Assembly (NCBI RefSeq): GCF_000143415.4
Contig: NW_003314377.1
Span: forward strand, 262,240-326,239
Source: Selaginella moellendorffii
Taxonomy: Eukaryota; Streptophyta; Lycopodiopsida; Selaginellales; Selaginellaceae
Length of the DNA: 64,000 bases
Direction of reading: 5' to 3'
The notes below the pieces were generated by a model. The model did not search any database and had not been told where the DNA came from. It worked only from the letters and a program-made list of their open reading frames with translations. The position numbers and the translations under genes were made by a program. Positions 31,138 to 42,700 of this stretch are shown here, piece after piece (positions within the stretch are counted from its first letter, which is position 1; each line of letters opens with the position of its first letter).

Positions 31138-31429
31138 AGCTTGGAATTTTTGGTGAGGTGCTGCTGATCTCTCTATCTCTTGAAGCGCCCGAAGAGTCAA
31201 CACATGTTACTTTCGATGAATCGGCTGTTTCCCTCCCACAACCGGCCAAGACACACAGCTCGGCTTGCAAAAATGACGAAGAGGTTTGCAAATTTTTTTT
31301 TCCTTCTCTATATACTGAAGTCTCAAGCTTGCAGGGGTGCCAGAATGCTGAAGCGGATTCTAACAGCCGGTGAGCTTGTTTACGTTTCGCGTGGTTATTG
31401 GTGAAATTCATGGTGTTCTTGCTTTTAAG

Positions 31430-31774
31430 GTTGCTTTGACTCGACTATGCTGCCGCGATGCGTCCCCATCCTGAGAAGGTGCAAAGCTTACTTGCTAATT
31501 TTTGTAGATCTTCTAAGCTTTGCTGTTTACAGGCTCAAAGAGGGGGTGAAGATGCTTTCATCACTGAAGGCTCCTGGATGGGTGTTGCTGATGGTGTTGG
31601 GGGCTGGGCCGGAGAAGGTAAGACAAATCTTTCTTTGAGTCTGTTTCTTCAAAAGAGTTTTTACTGGTTTTCAGGCATTGATTCAGGGATGTATTCTTGG
31701 GAGCTTATGGGACATTGTAAGGCATTGGTTGTAAACAGCAAAGGGAAACCGGACCCCAAGGACGTGCTTGTCAG
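31430..31774 (+). pseudogene. PP2C-like phosphatase, 5' part, unit 3
   Basis: Exons ending HPEK, then RGGEDAF...GVADGVGGWAGE with the Trp intact (unlike unit 2), then GIDSG...KPDPKDVLV. Interrupted by Copia D at 31775, in the third of the clear exons. Confidence 0.85.
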
Positions 31775-31928
31775 TGTGATTTTGTGTATGTGGAATGCCC
31801 TGTCAACTTCATTGCTTTGGTATGGTTATGTACATAATGGTATGGGTGTGATGCTTGGCGGTTGGTGTCTTGGATGAATGACATGTCTTCTTTGCTGACG
31901 TGGAGACTTGTCATCACTTGTCTCCACA
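31775..31928 (-). repeat. 3' LTR of Copia D
   Basis: 154 bp, pairs with 36407-36560. Confidence 0.92.
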
Positions 31929-31954
31929 CTCCTTCTCAAGGTTCGCACTGTCAG

Positions 31955-32725
31955 TCAAAGGAGTGATTTGAGGAAGAGTTTATGCTTCACTCGAGGCAAG
32001 GACTTCGTCAGGATATCAATGACCATTGAGCTGGTCGGACAGAATTCCAGGTTGATTGTTCCATTGTTGACTTGATCCCGGATGAAATGGAACCTCAACT
32101 CAATGTGCTTGGTGTGTGAGTGAAATCTCACATCCCGAGTCAATGCTATTGCTGACATATTGTCGCAGTAGAGTTTGACTGCTGGAATTTGAATCCCGAG
32201 GTGCAGCAATGTCTTAAGCCAGATGGCCTCTTTCGCTGCTGCTGCAGCTGCGATGTATTCAGATTTGCATGAGAACATCGTAGTGATCTGTTGCCTCCTG
32301 GAACACCAACTAACCATGTGATGGTTATACATGAAGACATACCCTGAGGTGGATCTTTTGTCATCTGGATCTCCTGCCCAGTCTACATCTGTGAATCCCA
32401 CCAGGCCATTGTCTCCATCTCCTCTTGCATATTTCAGTGTGAATTTCCTTGTGCCACTCATATACCTCATGATCTACTTCACAACGGCCCAATGTGAGGG
32501 TGATGGATTGTCCAGGAACTTTGAGACTGCTCCCACACTAAATGTAAGGTCAAGCTTAGTTGAGACCATCAAGTAGATGAGGCTCCTGACCACTGAATGG
32601 TACAGTGTTGTGGTCTCCTCTTCAGGAGTGTCATCAGAGGTTGATGTCAAACTTCTCCAGAGGTACTCTATGCTTAATGCTAATCCGGTGGCTACTCCTA
32701 TGGAAGTAGGCTCAAAGTTGTCCAA
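31955..32725 (-). pseudogene. RNase H of Copia D
   Basis: The minus frame encodes DVDWAGDPDDKRSTSGYVFM, KEAIWLKTLL, LYCDNMSAIAL and TKHIELRFHFIRD, the copia RNase H with its active-site acids. A second frame (32725-32474) holds the connection domain. Broken at 32470. Confidence 0.87.
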
Positions 32726-32806
32726 GGCTTTTATGTCATGGATGTATTTCTCCTAGGGGAGCTCAAGTACTCCACATTGCTTATCAGTGCAAGTTTCCCA
32801 GATCGG

Positions 32807-34114
32807 TCATCTCAAATCTAGCAGTGAGAGAGGCCTTGATGTGGTGGATGAGTTATATCTGGTTATTGTATCGTCCACATATAAGGCTAAGAATAGAAAT
32901 CCTTGGCCATCTCGGTATATGTAGAGATTATTATCAGCCGTGCTACGAGTAAAGCCCAACAAGGTCAAAAAGCTGTTAATTTTAGTGTACCATGACCTGG
33001 GGCTTTGTTTCAGCCCGTAGAGAGCCTTGTGCAAGCGGCAGACTAGATGCTCCTGTCTGGGACGTATAAATCCAAGAGGCTGGGCAACATACACCTCCTC
33101 CTCAAGATCACCGTTCAGGAATGCAATTCTCACATCAAGTTGATGGAGCTCCAGGTCAAGCTCAGCTGCAAGACTCATCAAAACACAAATTGTTGTCAGC
33201 TTTACAACAAGGCTATAAGTTTCAGAGTAATCAACTCCTTGGATTTGAGAGAAACCACGAGCTACAAAGCGTGTCTTGTAGCACTCAATGCTGCCATCAG
33301 CTCGATATTTCTTCTTGAACAGCCATTTGGCTATGACTGCCTTCTTGTCGGGAGGGAGGGGAACCAATGTCCAGGTTCCATTCTTGATCAATGAGTCATA
33401 CTCATCCTGCATGGCTGCTTGCCACTGTGAGGCATCAGGATTGGAGAGAGCAGCTTGGTAGCCACGAGGTTCAACAATGGAGCTCATGGCCCAATAGAAT
33501 CCCTTCTTGCGTGGAGCTTGAGCAAGAGATTCTAAAGCTTTGACCGTTGGCTTGCTCACTTGTCCTGAACGGGTAACAGCTCCAATCTCTTGACGAGGTG
33601 GTGGTGTCATGAGAGAATCTGGAGGAGGTGAGCGGGAAGATCCTCCAACTGTTTCTTCACCAACGAACAGCTCGTCCACAATAGCAGCAAGATTCTGCTC
33701 ATTGGATGAAGTAGTGTTGCTGCTAGTAGCCACCGAAGTGACTAGAGGAACTGGTAGCAGTAGAGTTGCTGGAGAAGGCTCATCACCAAGTGGAAGAGAT
33801 GTTCCTCCTTCTGGAACGAGTAGCCTCTGGATTGCTGGTGTTGGTGGGTGGGTGAGCTCGTCTTCCAGCACTGGGGTCAAGTCCACCAAGTTAGAACTTG
33901 AAGGAATAGTACCTTGAATGTGGCAATAAAGATCTTGCTCATTGAAAGAGACATCTCGGCTGACCACGAGCTTCTTGAGAGCAAGATTATAGAGGTGATA
34001 GGCCTTGGAATGAGCATGATAGCCCACGAAGATGGTCTTCTGGCTCCTAGGATCCAGCTTCTGCCGAGTTGCATCTGGAATGCGAGCATACATTTTGCAG
34101 CCAAAGACCCTCAA
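32807..34114 (-). pseudogene. Integrase C-part and reverse transcriptase of Copia D
   Basis: 435 open codons: MRVFGCKMYARIP and FVGYHAHSKAYHLY (end of integrase), linker, then RT motifs WQAAMQDEYDSL, KTRFVARGFSQIQG, LDVRIAFLNGDLEEEVY, YGLKQSPRSWY and the catalytic LALYVDD. Further RT sequence is frame-shifted below 32880. Longest surviving part of the element. Confidence 0.9.
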
Positions 34115-34119
34115 GTGCC

Positions 34120-35053
34120 CTAACTAAGGACACTTCCCAGTCCAAGCTTGATAAGGAACCACACCAGTGCTCCTCGATTACGGATGTAAACAACCATGTT
34201 AATGGCTTTACCCCAAAAAGAGTTAGGTATGCTTGCGTGTTGGAGAAGGCAACAAACAGTCTCTAGCAGCATGCAATTGAGGTGCTCTGCCACGCCGTTC
34301 TGTTGGGGAGTATGGGCTGTTGTGTACTGGTGAACAATGCTAGCCTCAACTAAAAAGTTGAGAAACTCTTTGTTTAGGTACTCTCCACCACCATCCGTGC
34401 ATAACACACGAATCTTTTGGCCAGTACCCAGCTCTTAAAAAGCTTAAAGTGGTTGAACACTTCACTCTTGGCATGGAGAAGGCTCACCATAGCATATCTG
34501 GAATAGTTATCGATAAAAGACACAAAGTACCTCTTGCGGCTGAGTGTTTCCATGGCAAGTAGCACATGTCATTGTGAACCAGATCCAATAAGCCTGTAGC
34601 TTGGTCCTCCATGGTTCTTGATGGAAAAGGAAGGCGAACTTGCTTCCCAAGATAGCAAGTTTCACACACGCCTAGATGGCCAGTTGGGAGCATGATGCCT
34701 TTAGCATGTTGGTTACGAGCCAAGGCATGTAGATCTCGTTCATTGACATGCCCCAGACAAGCATGCCAGAGCTCAATGGTGTCTTGTGCTCAGAAAGCAA
34801 GCACTTGAGTTGGAAAAACCAGTTCTACATTTAAACAGTAGAGTGTTTCATACCTCACACCACTGGCTACAGAAGTACCATCATGACCATAGATGGTGCA
34901 CCCTTTTGGGAAGAAGGTGGTAGTAAAGCCTTGATCTGAGGCTACACCTATAGAAAGAATTATATGCCCTACTTCAAGTACAAAGTGCATGTGATGAACC
35001 TCCTTAAAAGGTCCAGTGGATAGCCTGATCACCACCACGCCACGACCTTCCAC
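34120..35053 (-). pseudogene. GAG-pre-integrase and integrase core of Copia D
   Basis: Fragments in several frames: ETCYLGKQVRLPFPS (HHCC end), FIDNYSRYAMVSLL (core start), LCTDGGGEYLNKEF and TPQQNGVAEHLN (second Asp and Glu). At least three frame breaks. Confidence 0.85.
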
Positions 35054-35062
35054 CTGGAGTGG

Positions 35063-35281
35063 TCACTTGTCACCGACATAAACCTGTTGTAGAGCTTGAA
35101 GAGCCTTGTAAGTGTGAAAGGCAGACCTTAAGGGAGTCATGTGAAAAGAGGCACCACTATCCAGCCATAGAACCTCAAGAGCAGACACCAGTGATGGGTA
35201 AAGAGCCATCATCAACAACGAGTTGCTCTGGGTAAGCATGTGCTGGGTGGCAGCCTTCTTTGCATGACACTCATGCCCCAT
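35063..35281 (-). pseudogene. Protease of Copia D
   Basis: The minus frame includes LWLDSGASFHMTP, the copia aspartic protease active site (DSG intact). Preceded by the zinc knuckle CNYCGKMGHECHAK in the same frame near 35300. Confidence 0.8.
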
Positions 35282-35289
35282 CTTTCCAC

Positions 35290-36106
35290 AATAGTTGCAA
35301 AGACCTTTTTTCTTCTTGGAGAAGTTAGATCAAGAGCTGGGAGTTGTAGCAGAAGAGATACGAGGCCCACGGCTAGTGCCTCCTTTCCTCTACTCCCCAC
35401 TCGATTGTTTCTTACCAAGAAACAAGGCCTGCTCGCGAGCAGCCTGAGGGGATCCTTGATGGCCAACTTGACGCTCAGCAATCTTGTGCTCTTGAGTAGA
35501 TCAGAGTAGAGCTCCTCCATGGTTTTGCCTGGGACAAAAGAAAGCATGGAGGACAATTGTTGCAACTCTGGGGATACAGAGTAGAGCAAGAAGGCTTTTG
35601 CATAGTCATCGGAAACTACAGCACCTACTTCCTTCAGCTGCTACATTAAACCCTTGAGCTTCCCAATGTATGTTGCCATTGTCTCACCAGGCTGCATGCA
35701 TAGGGAGAAAAGTTTCTAGGTCAAAACCAATTTAGCATTAGCAGCTTTGACTACAAAGACTTGGGAAAGGGAGTCCCAATTGGCCTTGGCGGATTTTTCT
35801 AGATCAAGGAGATGAATAAATTCATCTCCAAGACTTAGTCCAATCACGGAAAGGGCTTTGCGGTTCTTAGAGTCCCAAGTAGCTTGCAAAGCTGCTTCTA
35901 TATGTTGAGGTCTCACTTCGGTTCCCTCCACCAAATCCCAACAATTTTTTGCCATTAAAATTAATTGGACTTTGGTCTTCCAAGTTGTGAAGTTCTCGCC
36001 CATGAACTTCTGGAGTAGCTTCTCCCATCCTACATCCCAGTTGCCAGCTAGGATGGCCATGGTGCTCGCTAGGAGATGTAGTGCGAGGTGGAGTACTGGC
36101 AGCCAT
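35290..36106 (-). pseudogene. Gag of Copia D
   Basis: Start at 36106 (MAASTPPRTTS); the gag domain WKTKVQLILMAKNCWDLVEG and ANWDSLSQVF continue in a shifted frame (36060-35716) and again at 35589-35290. Several frame breaks. A run of 16 G lies just upstream at 36153-36168. Confidence 0.82.
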
Positions 36107-36406
36107 TAGTTTCTAGAAGAAAGGACAAAACAGCAAAGTAAGCTAGAAGCGAGGGGGGGGGGGGGGGGTGGGTGGGGGCCGGGAAAAAGCGGTGGGAAAC
36201 CCTAAAATGCCATACGCCATGCACATAGAGTGACAATTAGGGCAGAGGCACGGATGGACATCATGTTGTGCTTGCTTGCGTTCTTGAATCTGTCGTTCCA
36301 CCCTAGCAAGGACTACAAAATCCCTAGCGCGCTCCTACTCGTTGCGTTGCTGTGTTTGCCAGTGTTTCGCCATCAGGATCGAAACAAACCCAATACCATG
36401 TAGATG

Positions 36407-36560
36407 TGTGATTTTGTGTATGCAGAATGCTCTGTCGACTTCATTGCTTTGGTATGGTTATGTACATAACAGTATGGGTGTGACTCTTGGTGGTTGGTGT
36501 CTTGGATGAATGACATGTCTTTTTTGCTGATGTGGAGACTTGTCATCACTTGTCTCCACA
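36407..36560 (-). repeat. 5' LTR of Copia D
   Basis: 154 bp. On the minus strand a degraded primer site starting TGGTAT lies a few bases inside. Confidence 0.92.
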
Positions 36561-37088
36561 GTACAAAGGCCAAAGGATCAGCAACGGTTCTTGTGGCTGC
36601 ATTGTTTGAGCAACTAAGCTAGTCGGATTTGATGTTTGAGGCTGAGTCGGGTCATATGTTTCAGATACTGTATGCAGCAAACTTGGGAGACTCGGGGTTC
36701 ATCATAGTTCGCAATTGGCAAGTAGTTGCAAGCTCGGAGCCCATGCAGCATAGTTTTAACTTTCCATTTCAAGTTGGAACTTTTGGTGACCATCCGATGG
36801 TTGCAGAGGTACTCTTGCTTTTCCCTTAAGTTCGCTAATTTTCTGTCTACAGGAATTCAAGATCCCTGTCTGCAAGGGGGACATCATTGTTTTGGGAAGT
36901 GATGGCCTTTTTGACAATCTCTTCAACGACGACATAATCAAAGTTCTTAAAAAATCTCTTGGGTCCGACAAAGTCAACTTGAAGGTGAACTCTCGCTGTT
37001 GAAGAATCTCAAGATTGCTAATATTCTCTTCACTTTACAGGCATGTAGCTGGGGCGCAGGCCGAGCGTTTGGACAGCCCGTTTGCTAG
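36561..37088 (+). pseudogene. PP2C-like phosphatase, 3' part, unit 3
   Basis: Continues after Copia D (STKAKGSATVLVAALFEQ) with later exons LYAANLGDSGF, EFKIPVCKGDIIV and GLFDNLF. The donor after FEQ is changed from GTAAGC to CTAAGC, so the exon would no longer splice. The end at about 37088 is the junction of the large unit 3 deletion. Confidence 0.82.
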
Positions 37089-37336
37089 GGCAGCAGCTGT
37101 CTTTTGTGCAGGACTTTGAAAAACTGCTCGTAGAGTGTTCTGGCTTGGAAGCTAACGAGTCTTGTTTCGACATTGGCACACGCAAAGGACTTGACTGTTT
37201 ACCAAGCCCGGTGAAGAACTTTTTCTGTGAATATAAAACACTGGAGGCCCATTGGATCCAATCGTATCGGAGCAAGCACAGCTCTTGGTTCTTATACAAC
37301 GATATCATCACTACGTTTAGTGCTTTTGTGGCTGGA

Positions 37337-37582
37337 ATGGATCGTGGAAGGATGCTTCTTGCCATCGCATTGGTGATCATGATCAGCGGCAACATCTAAT
37401 GTTCCAGGCCGGGCTCGTTTTCGGTGATGAGTCAGCAGGCCGAGCTTTTCAATTCCGAATTGCGCCTTCCTGTTGTTAACAAGATCCACACTCTTCTCGA
37501 AAGGACCTCCCGGAGAATGCTCATCCAGGGTCAGCCCACGCCACCCTCCGGCCCTTCCGAGGACAACCACCATCATGATTGA
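37337..37582 (+). pseudogene. Secreted-peptide precursor with nonsense codon, unit 3
   Basis: Same 81-codon layout as unit 1, but the codon after GNI is TAA (37397-37399; GAA in units 1 and 4), which ends the protein inside the signal peptide. The rest of the frame stays open and keeps RR and QPTPPSGPSEDNHHHD. A downstream Met (37427) would make a version without secretion signal. TATAAAA at 37232-37238 is kept. Probably silenced recently. Confidence 0.7.
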
Positions 37583-38049
37583 AGAGGCGGATAGCCACGT
37601 GGCTGACACGTCACGCAAGAAGACACGTCAGGCTCTTTCCATCTGGCGGCGAATTCTCCTCCAAATCCTCCACCTCCACTTCTTTTCCCATTCTTCCGCA
37701 CCTCCGCTCCCTCCCATTACAGTCACACACCCAGCATGCGTCCAGGAGGCGCTTGTCTCACCAAGGTGAGGGGAATGATAAAGGCAACTTTCCATTTTTC
37801 CCTGTCAACTTCAAGAGACTTGAGAGCCGCTTGGAATTCCCAGAAGTTCAAAGTCTCCACAAGACTTTCAGGGATGTCGTGTACAGCTGCGAGCAATCAG
37901 CCGTGGTGGTGGCTTGCCCTTGTTCTGGCGAGAAGATCTGCAAAGAGGAGCGGCTGCAGTGAGTCTTGAAGATTCGCAGGTCGTTCGGATTGGGCATTGG
38001 GCAGCACTGTCAAAGGCAGATTTTCTCCCACTTGACGTGATGGAGTCTC

Positions 38050-38255
38050 ATTGGAATGCACGTTTGGTGAGATGATCAGCGCCTTGGAGACAGGATTGTA
38101 GACCTTGTAAGCCTTGTGTTCAATGCCATAGCCTAGGAAAGTGCCTCGTTCGCTTGTTGGAGTGTGTTTTTTTTCTAGTTATAGAGGGGATATGGACGCC
38201 ATGGAAGGTGCGCTAATCCATTCGAATTCCACTTTGTGCAGGAACCCTTGACAAT
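38050..38255 (-). pseudogene. Copia integrase fossil, unit 3
   Basis: Same fossil as in units 1, 2 and 4. Confidence 0.65.
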
Positions 38256-38299
38256 CCTGGACCTCAACATTGACTTAAACGCGTCTTTTGGTACTTCCG

Positions 38300-38615
38300 A
38301 GATACGTTTTCTTGCGGTCTTAAGGCCACGAGTCAAGCTTACTGGGCTGGCTTTGGCTAAATTGTTTAGCCTTCACAATGCAGTTAGCAGCAAGAAGAAG
38401 AGCGTCGTTGCCTGCTCCAGCTGTGAGGCGGAGGCTAGTTCCGCATGCAAAGAGGCCATCTGGCTTCGCCGCCTCCTCAACGACACCCGGCCCAACACCA
38501 ATCTACTGTGACAATCAAGGCTACATCGCCTCGAGCAAACATCACAAGATTAATTCCCGGACGAAACACGCACCACGCTGGGAGACACGTCCGGTTCTTT
38601 CCATGTTCTTGTGAT
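38300..38615 (+). pseudogene. Copia RNase H fossil, unit 3
   Basis: Same RNase H words as in unit 1; a small deletion near 38273 relative to units 1 and 2. Confidence 0.72.
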
Positions 38616-38985
38616 TCCAATCTCGATAATGCAATCTTAATTGAACATCACAACAGCCTGGAAATTGAGTCCGCTGCTTCATCCCACCAAACAATCTGAT
38701 CTCGTGCACAGCATGAAACGAACATTCTCTGTGCCTCTCCTGATAGAGCCATACAGAACCTTCTCATGTCCAGCCAGCCACTCGATTATTATTTGCAGCA
38801 CACTCAAATACATTCTTGAAATCCTCGCAAAGTAGGCTAAATGAGTCTGCTTGAGGGTTAGAGAGGGCTTAAGTGAGTTGGCAAGGTTTTTCCCTTGAAC
38901 ATTGTAAGATCATGGACCTCACTTCATTACAGTGTCACCTTTAACTCATTGTAACGCCGCATAAAGGGCTTACTGCGTTTGCTCA

Positions 38986-39310
38986 TTGTGGCGAGGGCGA
39001 GAAAGTCCTCGATGGAGCGTGGAAGGTGATAGCGCCTACATCAGCTCCGTGAATCGCAACAAGGATTTCTTTCTTCTTGTGACAGGGGATTTTAGGATCG
39101 CGCCAGGCAGGGATCACTTCGTCTGCATGATCGATATCTTCGGCCGTGGCAGGGAGAATGCCGAGGAATTGCTGTGTGCCATGCCATTTGTGCCAGATGC
39201 TCTGGTTTGTAGGGTTTTGGTGGCATCTTGCCGATCGCATTACGATACGTTTCGGGCATTGGATCGACGTATAAGCTGGCAAATCGCTCCAAGAGCATGT
39301 TTAAAATGGA
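38986..39310 (+). pseudogene. PPR-protein fragment, unit 3
   Basis: Contains APGRDHFVCMIDIFGRG, i.e. the DHF codons lost in units 1 and 2, but lacks RQL a little further on. Fragment. Confidence 0.7.
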
Positions 39311-39445
39311 AATTGGCGGGAAAGCGATGTGTTTGTTTTTTTATTCTATCTAGCTGCCACTATCGAAAGGTGGAAAAAGAATTTATATATATATGTAACT
39401 TCTTTCCATGCAGTCAAGTCAGCCTCCCAACCTTTGGAGAAACTT

Positions 39446-40111
39446 TCAAGTCATGCCGATGAGCTCTCTCAACTTCTGGATGAGACCACTGTCGTCAATC
39501 TGGAACGCTTTCGCGATCACGTTGTCGTTGATTGGAGGATTGGAATCAAACACCGCCTTGGCCACCTGAGTCGCCCCGGGGTTTTGGCTGTTAAAGCCAG
39601 CCATCGCAACTGCAGGCTCCTTTCCAACGTTGAGCTGGAAGTGGATGAGTCCCCGAGGGAAGACGAACAGATCTCCAGGATAGAGCATTTGGGCGAAGAG
39701 CTTGTTGTCCGGCAAGGTGGTGACGAATCCGACTAAGAGGTTCCCGTGCACGAGGAAGAGCAGCTCGGATCCTCGGGGATGGACGTGGGGGGGATTGGTG
39801 CCGCCGGGAGCATAGTCGACGCGCGCAAAAGCTACACCAAAGGTGTTGAGACCGGGGAAATTGTTGACACTCGCCAGCGTGACGTTGGAGCCGAGCTTGT
39901 TGTCGGTGTTCCCGGGAGTCGCCAGCAGGCTCGACTTGAAGTCCTCGGCTTTCACATCGGCGGCCGCCTTGCAGACGACGCCGTTCACTTTGATCTTGGA
40001 GCCATTGTCTGCAACGCAAAAGTCCTGCAGCATATCTTCATCCGCGGCATGCACAAACAAGATGGAGCTGATTGCTAGGAGGAAGGATAGAACAAAACGA
40101 AGATGAGCCAT
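39446..40111 (-). CDS. Germin-like protein, unit 3
   Basis: 221 residues, single exon. The most diverged of the four copies: V156I beside the metal ligand His157, D197N and R208S near the C-terminus. Signal peptide, disulfide cysteines, glycosylation site and His109, His111, Glu116 and His157 are intact. The promoter with TATAAAA is the same. Secreted cupin; enzyme activity cannot be predicted from the sequence. Confidence 0.95.
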   Translation of the reverse strand: MAHLRFVLSFLLAISSILFVHAADEDMLQDFCVADNGSKIKVNGVVCKAAADVKAEDFKSSLLATPGNTDNKLGSNVTLASVNNFPGLNTFGVAFARVDYAPGGTNPPHVHPRGSELLFLVHGNLLVGFVTTLPDNKLFAQMLYPGDLFVFPRGLIHFQLNVGKEPAVAMAGFNSQNPGATQVAKAVFDSNPPINDNVIAKAFQIDDSGLIQKLRELIGMT

Positions 40112-40161
40112 CTTGCGAGCTTGGAAAAGACTGATGGAGCTATATGAGGGAGGGGCAGGCA

Positions 40162-40168
40162 TTTTATA
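40162..40168 (-). promoter_or_regulatory. TATA box of germin-like gene, unit 3
   Basis: Minus-strand TATAAAA, same spacing as in the other units. Confidence 0.75.
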
Positions 40169-40174
40169 GCCGGA

Positions 40175-40729
40175 GGAGGGGAGGCGAGGTCCTTTGGATG
40201 ACTTCGTCGTGAATCGTGCACGATTTTAGGTACACGGTCTTCTCTTCCCTTCTATTTCATTTTTTACTCTTGCTGTCCGCGTAACACAATCTGATTTGTT
40301 TGCTGCCAAGTCGTCTCGGAAGTTTTCTTTTACCGGGCTTGTCTAGAGCCGTCAAAATCATCTTTTCTGTGTGTAGATGATGACGACCTTGGTTTTGATG
40401 GTAGGAACCGGTCTCAGTGAAACTCGAGTTTTACACAGTCTTGGTAAAAGCTTGACACTAAATTGCTTTATTCTTCTTGGCACCAGAGACTTGTTTTAAC
40501 GGAATTATTATGGATTGTAGGTCTATCGACCAAAGGTACGTTTATGTAGGTTATCAATTTGCAGTGTCGTAGAAGGATAGTTGCTCACATAGTCATGAGA
40601 CATACATAGTCTTAGTCATTGTGATTATTGCTTGCATCATTGTCATGGGCAAAATAGAATGTTTATTGCTGCCACTTTATTAATCAATTTAATGTAATAA
40701 ACTTATAATATTAAAAGTTTTATAATTTA
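40175..40729. other. Upstream region of germin-like gene, unit 3
   Basis: Intergenic; nothing coding recognised. Confidence 0.5.
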
Positions 40730-41400
40730 TCCCACCATTGCAATCTAGGAAAGCATCCAGTTGGGGTGGTGTGAGTGAACTGGTGAGTGAACTGAGAAAT
40801 ACTCCTGTGCTGCTGTGTGAGCATGTCAATCAGTCAGCTGACCTCAGTATTAGTGGTTGTGGCAGTGCATTCTAAAGCTCCTGGACTTGTTGGGCAAAGT
40901 TGGGCACCCATGCTAGCATGACTCAATTGTGACCACAGTGAGTTCTGGTTGTTGATAGGAATGTTGTAAGTAGCATATGCATCTTAGTTATATATGAAGC
41001 AGTCAAGAACTCTTAGAATTCTCTGCTATTGCAAAAAAACAAGGAAAAAATATTAATGGCTACTCTACTTTAACTTTCACTTACCATTTTATCAAGGAAA
41101 AACCTAAACAATACACCACATTATTAAAGAATAGTTTGGCTGACCAAGATGTAATCGTTTGTACTACTCCTGTTCCATCTATGGTGCCCAATTGTGTAGT
41201 GCTGTTAATAATGTAGAGTTGAGAGGCATTATTAGTCATGTGGATGTCCTCTGCTGCTGCCTGGTTCCAGGAGCCCTTCCGCTGTTGTGAGTTGAGCCTG
41301 CAAAGTCCATTGCAATATTAAAAACGTTTAATTGCCCAGCCAGCCTCACTGGTTTGATCGGTCAGTGTATAGTTTTATCTTAAGAGTAACATTCCACAAA
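40730..41400. other. Unit 4 intergenic DNA
   Basis: Corresponds to 21876-22514 of unit 2. Nothing recognised. Confidence 0.5.
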
Positions 41401-41575
41401 CTAGAGAGTAGAATTTAGCTGCTCAACCAAAGTCCCACCCATATCCATAACCCATGCCTTGTCCACCAGTGGAATCAACTCTCTGCGAGGAAAGAAAATA
41501 AGATCCAAGCACTAATCATGCATGCCTCACAACGAGCAACGTCCTCTCCTTTAAGTACGCGAGGTAAGAATGTAG
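41401..41575 (-). pseudogene. 3' end of ABC-transporter ATPase gene, unit 4
   Basis: Last exon 41482-41401 is kept. The intron/upstream exon border is damaged by a deletion at about 41520 (the donor region TTTACCGCAGATC is missing). Confidence 0.55.
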
Positions 41576-41864
41576 CTTGGAATTTTTGGTGAGGTGTTGC
41601 TGATCTCTCTATCTCTTGAAGCGCCCGAAGAGACAACGCATGCTACTTTCGATGAATCGGCTGTTTCCCTCCCACAACCGGCCAAGACACACAACTCGGC
41701 TTGCAAAAATGGCGAAGAGGTTTGCAAATTTTTTTTTTTCCTTCTCTATATACTGAAGTCTCAATCTTGCAGGCTGAAACGGATTCTACCAGCCGGTGAG
41801 CTTGTTTACTTTTCGCGTGGCTATTGGTGAAATTCATCGTGTTCTTGCTTTTAAGGTTGCTTCG

Positions 41865-42700
41865 ACTCGACTATACTGCCGCGATGCGTCCCCATCCTGA
41901 GAAGGTGCAAAGCTTACTTGCTAATTTTTGTAGATCTTCTAAGCTTTGCTGTTGACAGGCTCAAAGAGGGGGTGAAGATGCTTTCTTCACTGAAGGCTCC
42001 TGGATGGGTGTTGCTGATGGTGTTGGGGGCTGGGCCGGAGAAGGTAAGACAAATCTTTCTTTGAGTCTGTTTTTTCAAAAGAGTTTTTACTGGTTTTCAG
42101 GCATTGATTCGGGGATGTATTCTCGGGAGCTTATGGGACATTGTAAGGCATTGGTTGTAAACAGCAAAGGGAAACCGGACCCCAAGGACGTGCTTGTCAA
42201 AGCCGCCGGCAGTACAAAGGCCCAGGGATCAGCAACGGTCCTTGTGGCTGCATTGTTTGAGCAAGTAAGCTAGTCGGATTTGATGTTTGAGGCTGAGTCG
42301 GGTCATATATTTCAGACACTGTACGCAGCAAACTTGGGAGACTCGGGGTTCATCATAGTTCGCAATTGGCAAGTAGTTGCAAGCTCGGAGCCCATGCAGC
42401 ATAGTTTTAACTTTCCGTTTCAAGTTGGAAATTTTGGTGACCATCCGACGGTTGCAGAGGTACTCTTTCTTTTCCCTTAACTTCGCTAATTTTCCGTCTA
42501 CAGGAATTCAAGATCCAAGGGGGACATCATTGTTTTGGGAACTGATGGCCTTTTTGACAATCTCTTCAACAACGACATAATCGACGTTCTTAAAAACTCT
42601 CTTGGGTCCGACCAAGTCAACTTGAAGGTGAACTCTCGTTGTTGAATCTCAAGATTGCTAATATTCTCTTCACTTTACAGGCATGTAGCTGGGGCGCAGG
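41865..42700 (+). pseudogene. PP2C-like phosphatase, unit 4
   Basis: Same exon layout as unit 2. GVADGVGGW is intact, GIDSGMYSRELM and NLGDSGF are present, and the third junction frame is correct. A 10-bp deletion in EFKIPVCKGD (near 42515) shifts the frame directly before the GTDGLFDN motif. The end is truncated near 42715. Likely inactive. Confidence 0.84.

Larger units (their letters stand above)
31775..36560 (-). mobile_element. Element D: Ty1/copia retrotransposon in the PP2C-like exon of unit 3
   Basis: 154-bp LTRs (31775-31928 and 36407-36560), both TGTGATTTTG...TCTCCACA. Minus-oriented with gag, protease, integrase, RT and RNase H in normal order from 36106 down to 31955, all frame-broken. 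About 13 bp of host exon present in units 2 and 4 is absent at the junction, and no clean target duplication is seen. The LTRs differ at roughly a dozen positions, so this insertion looks older than B or F. Confidence 0.93.
30296..40729 (+). repeat. Segmental duplication unit 3 (Copia D insertion; LRR and GT37 deleted)
   Basis: 10.4 kb including the 4.8-kb Copia D. After the PP2C fragment the sequence jumps at about 37088 to the region upstream of the peptide gene, so about 2.7 kb with the LRR and GT37 genes is missing. Confidence 0.92.
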
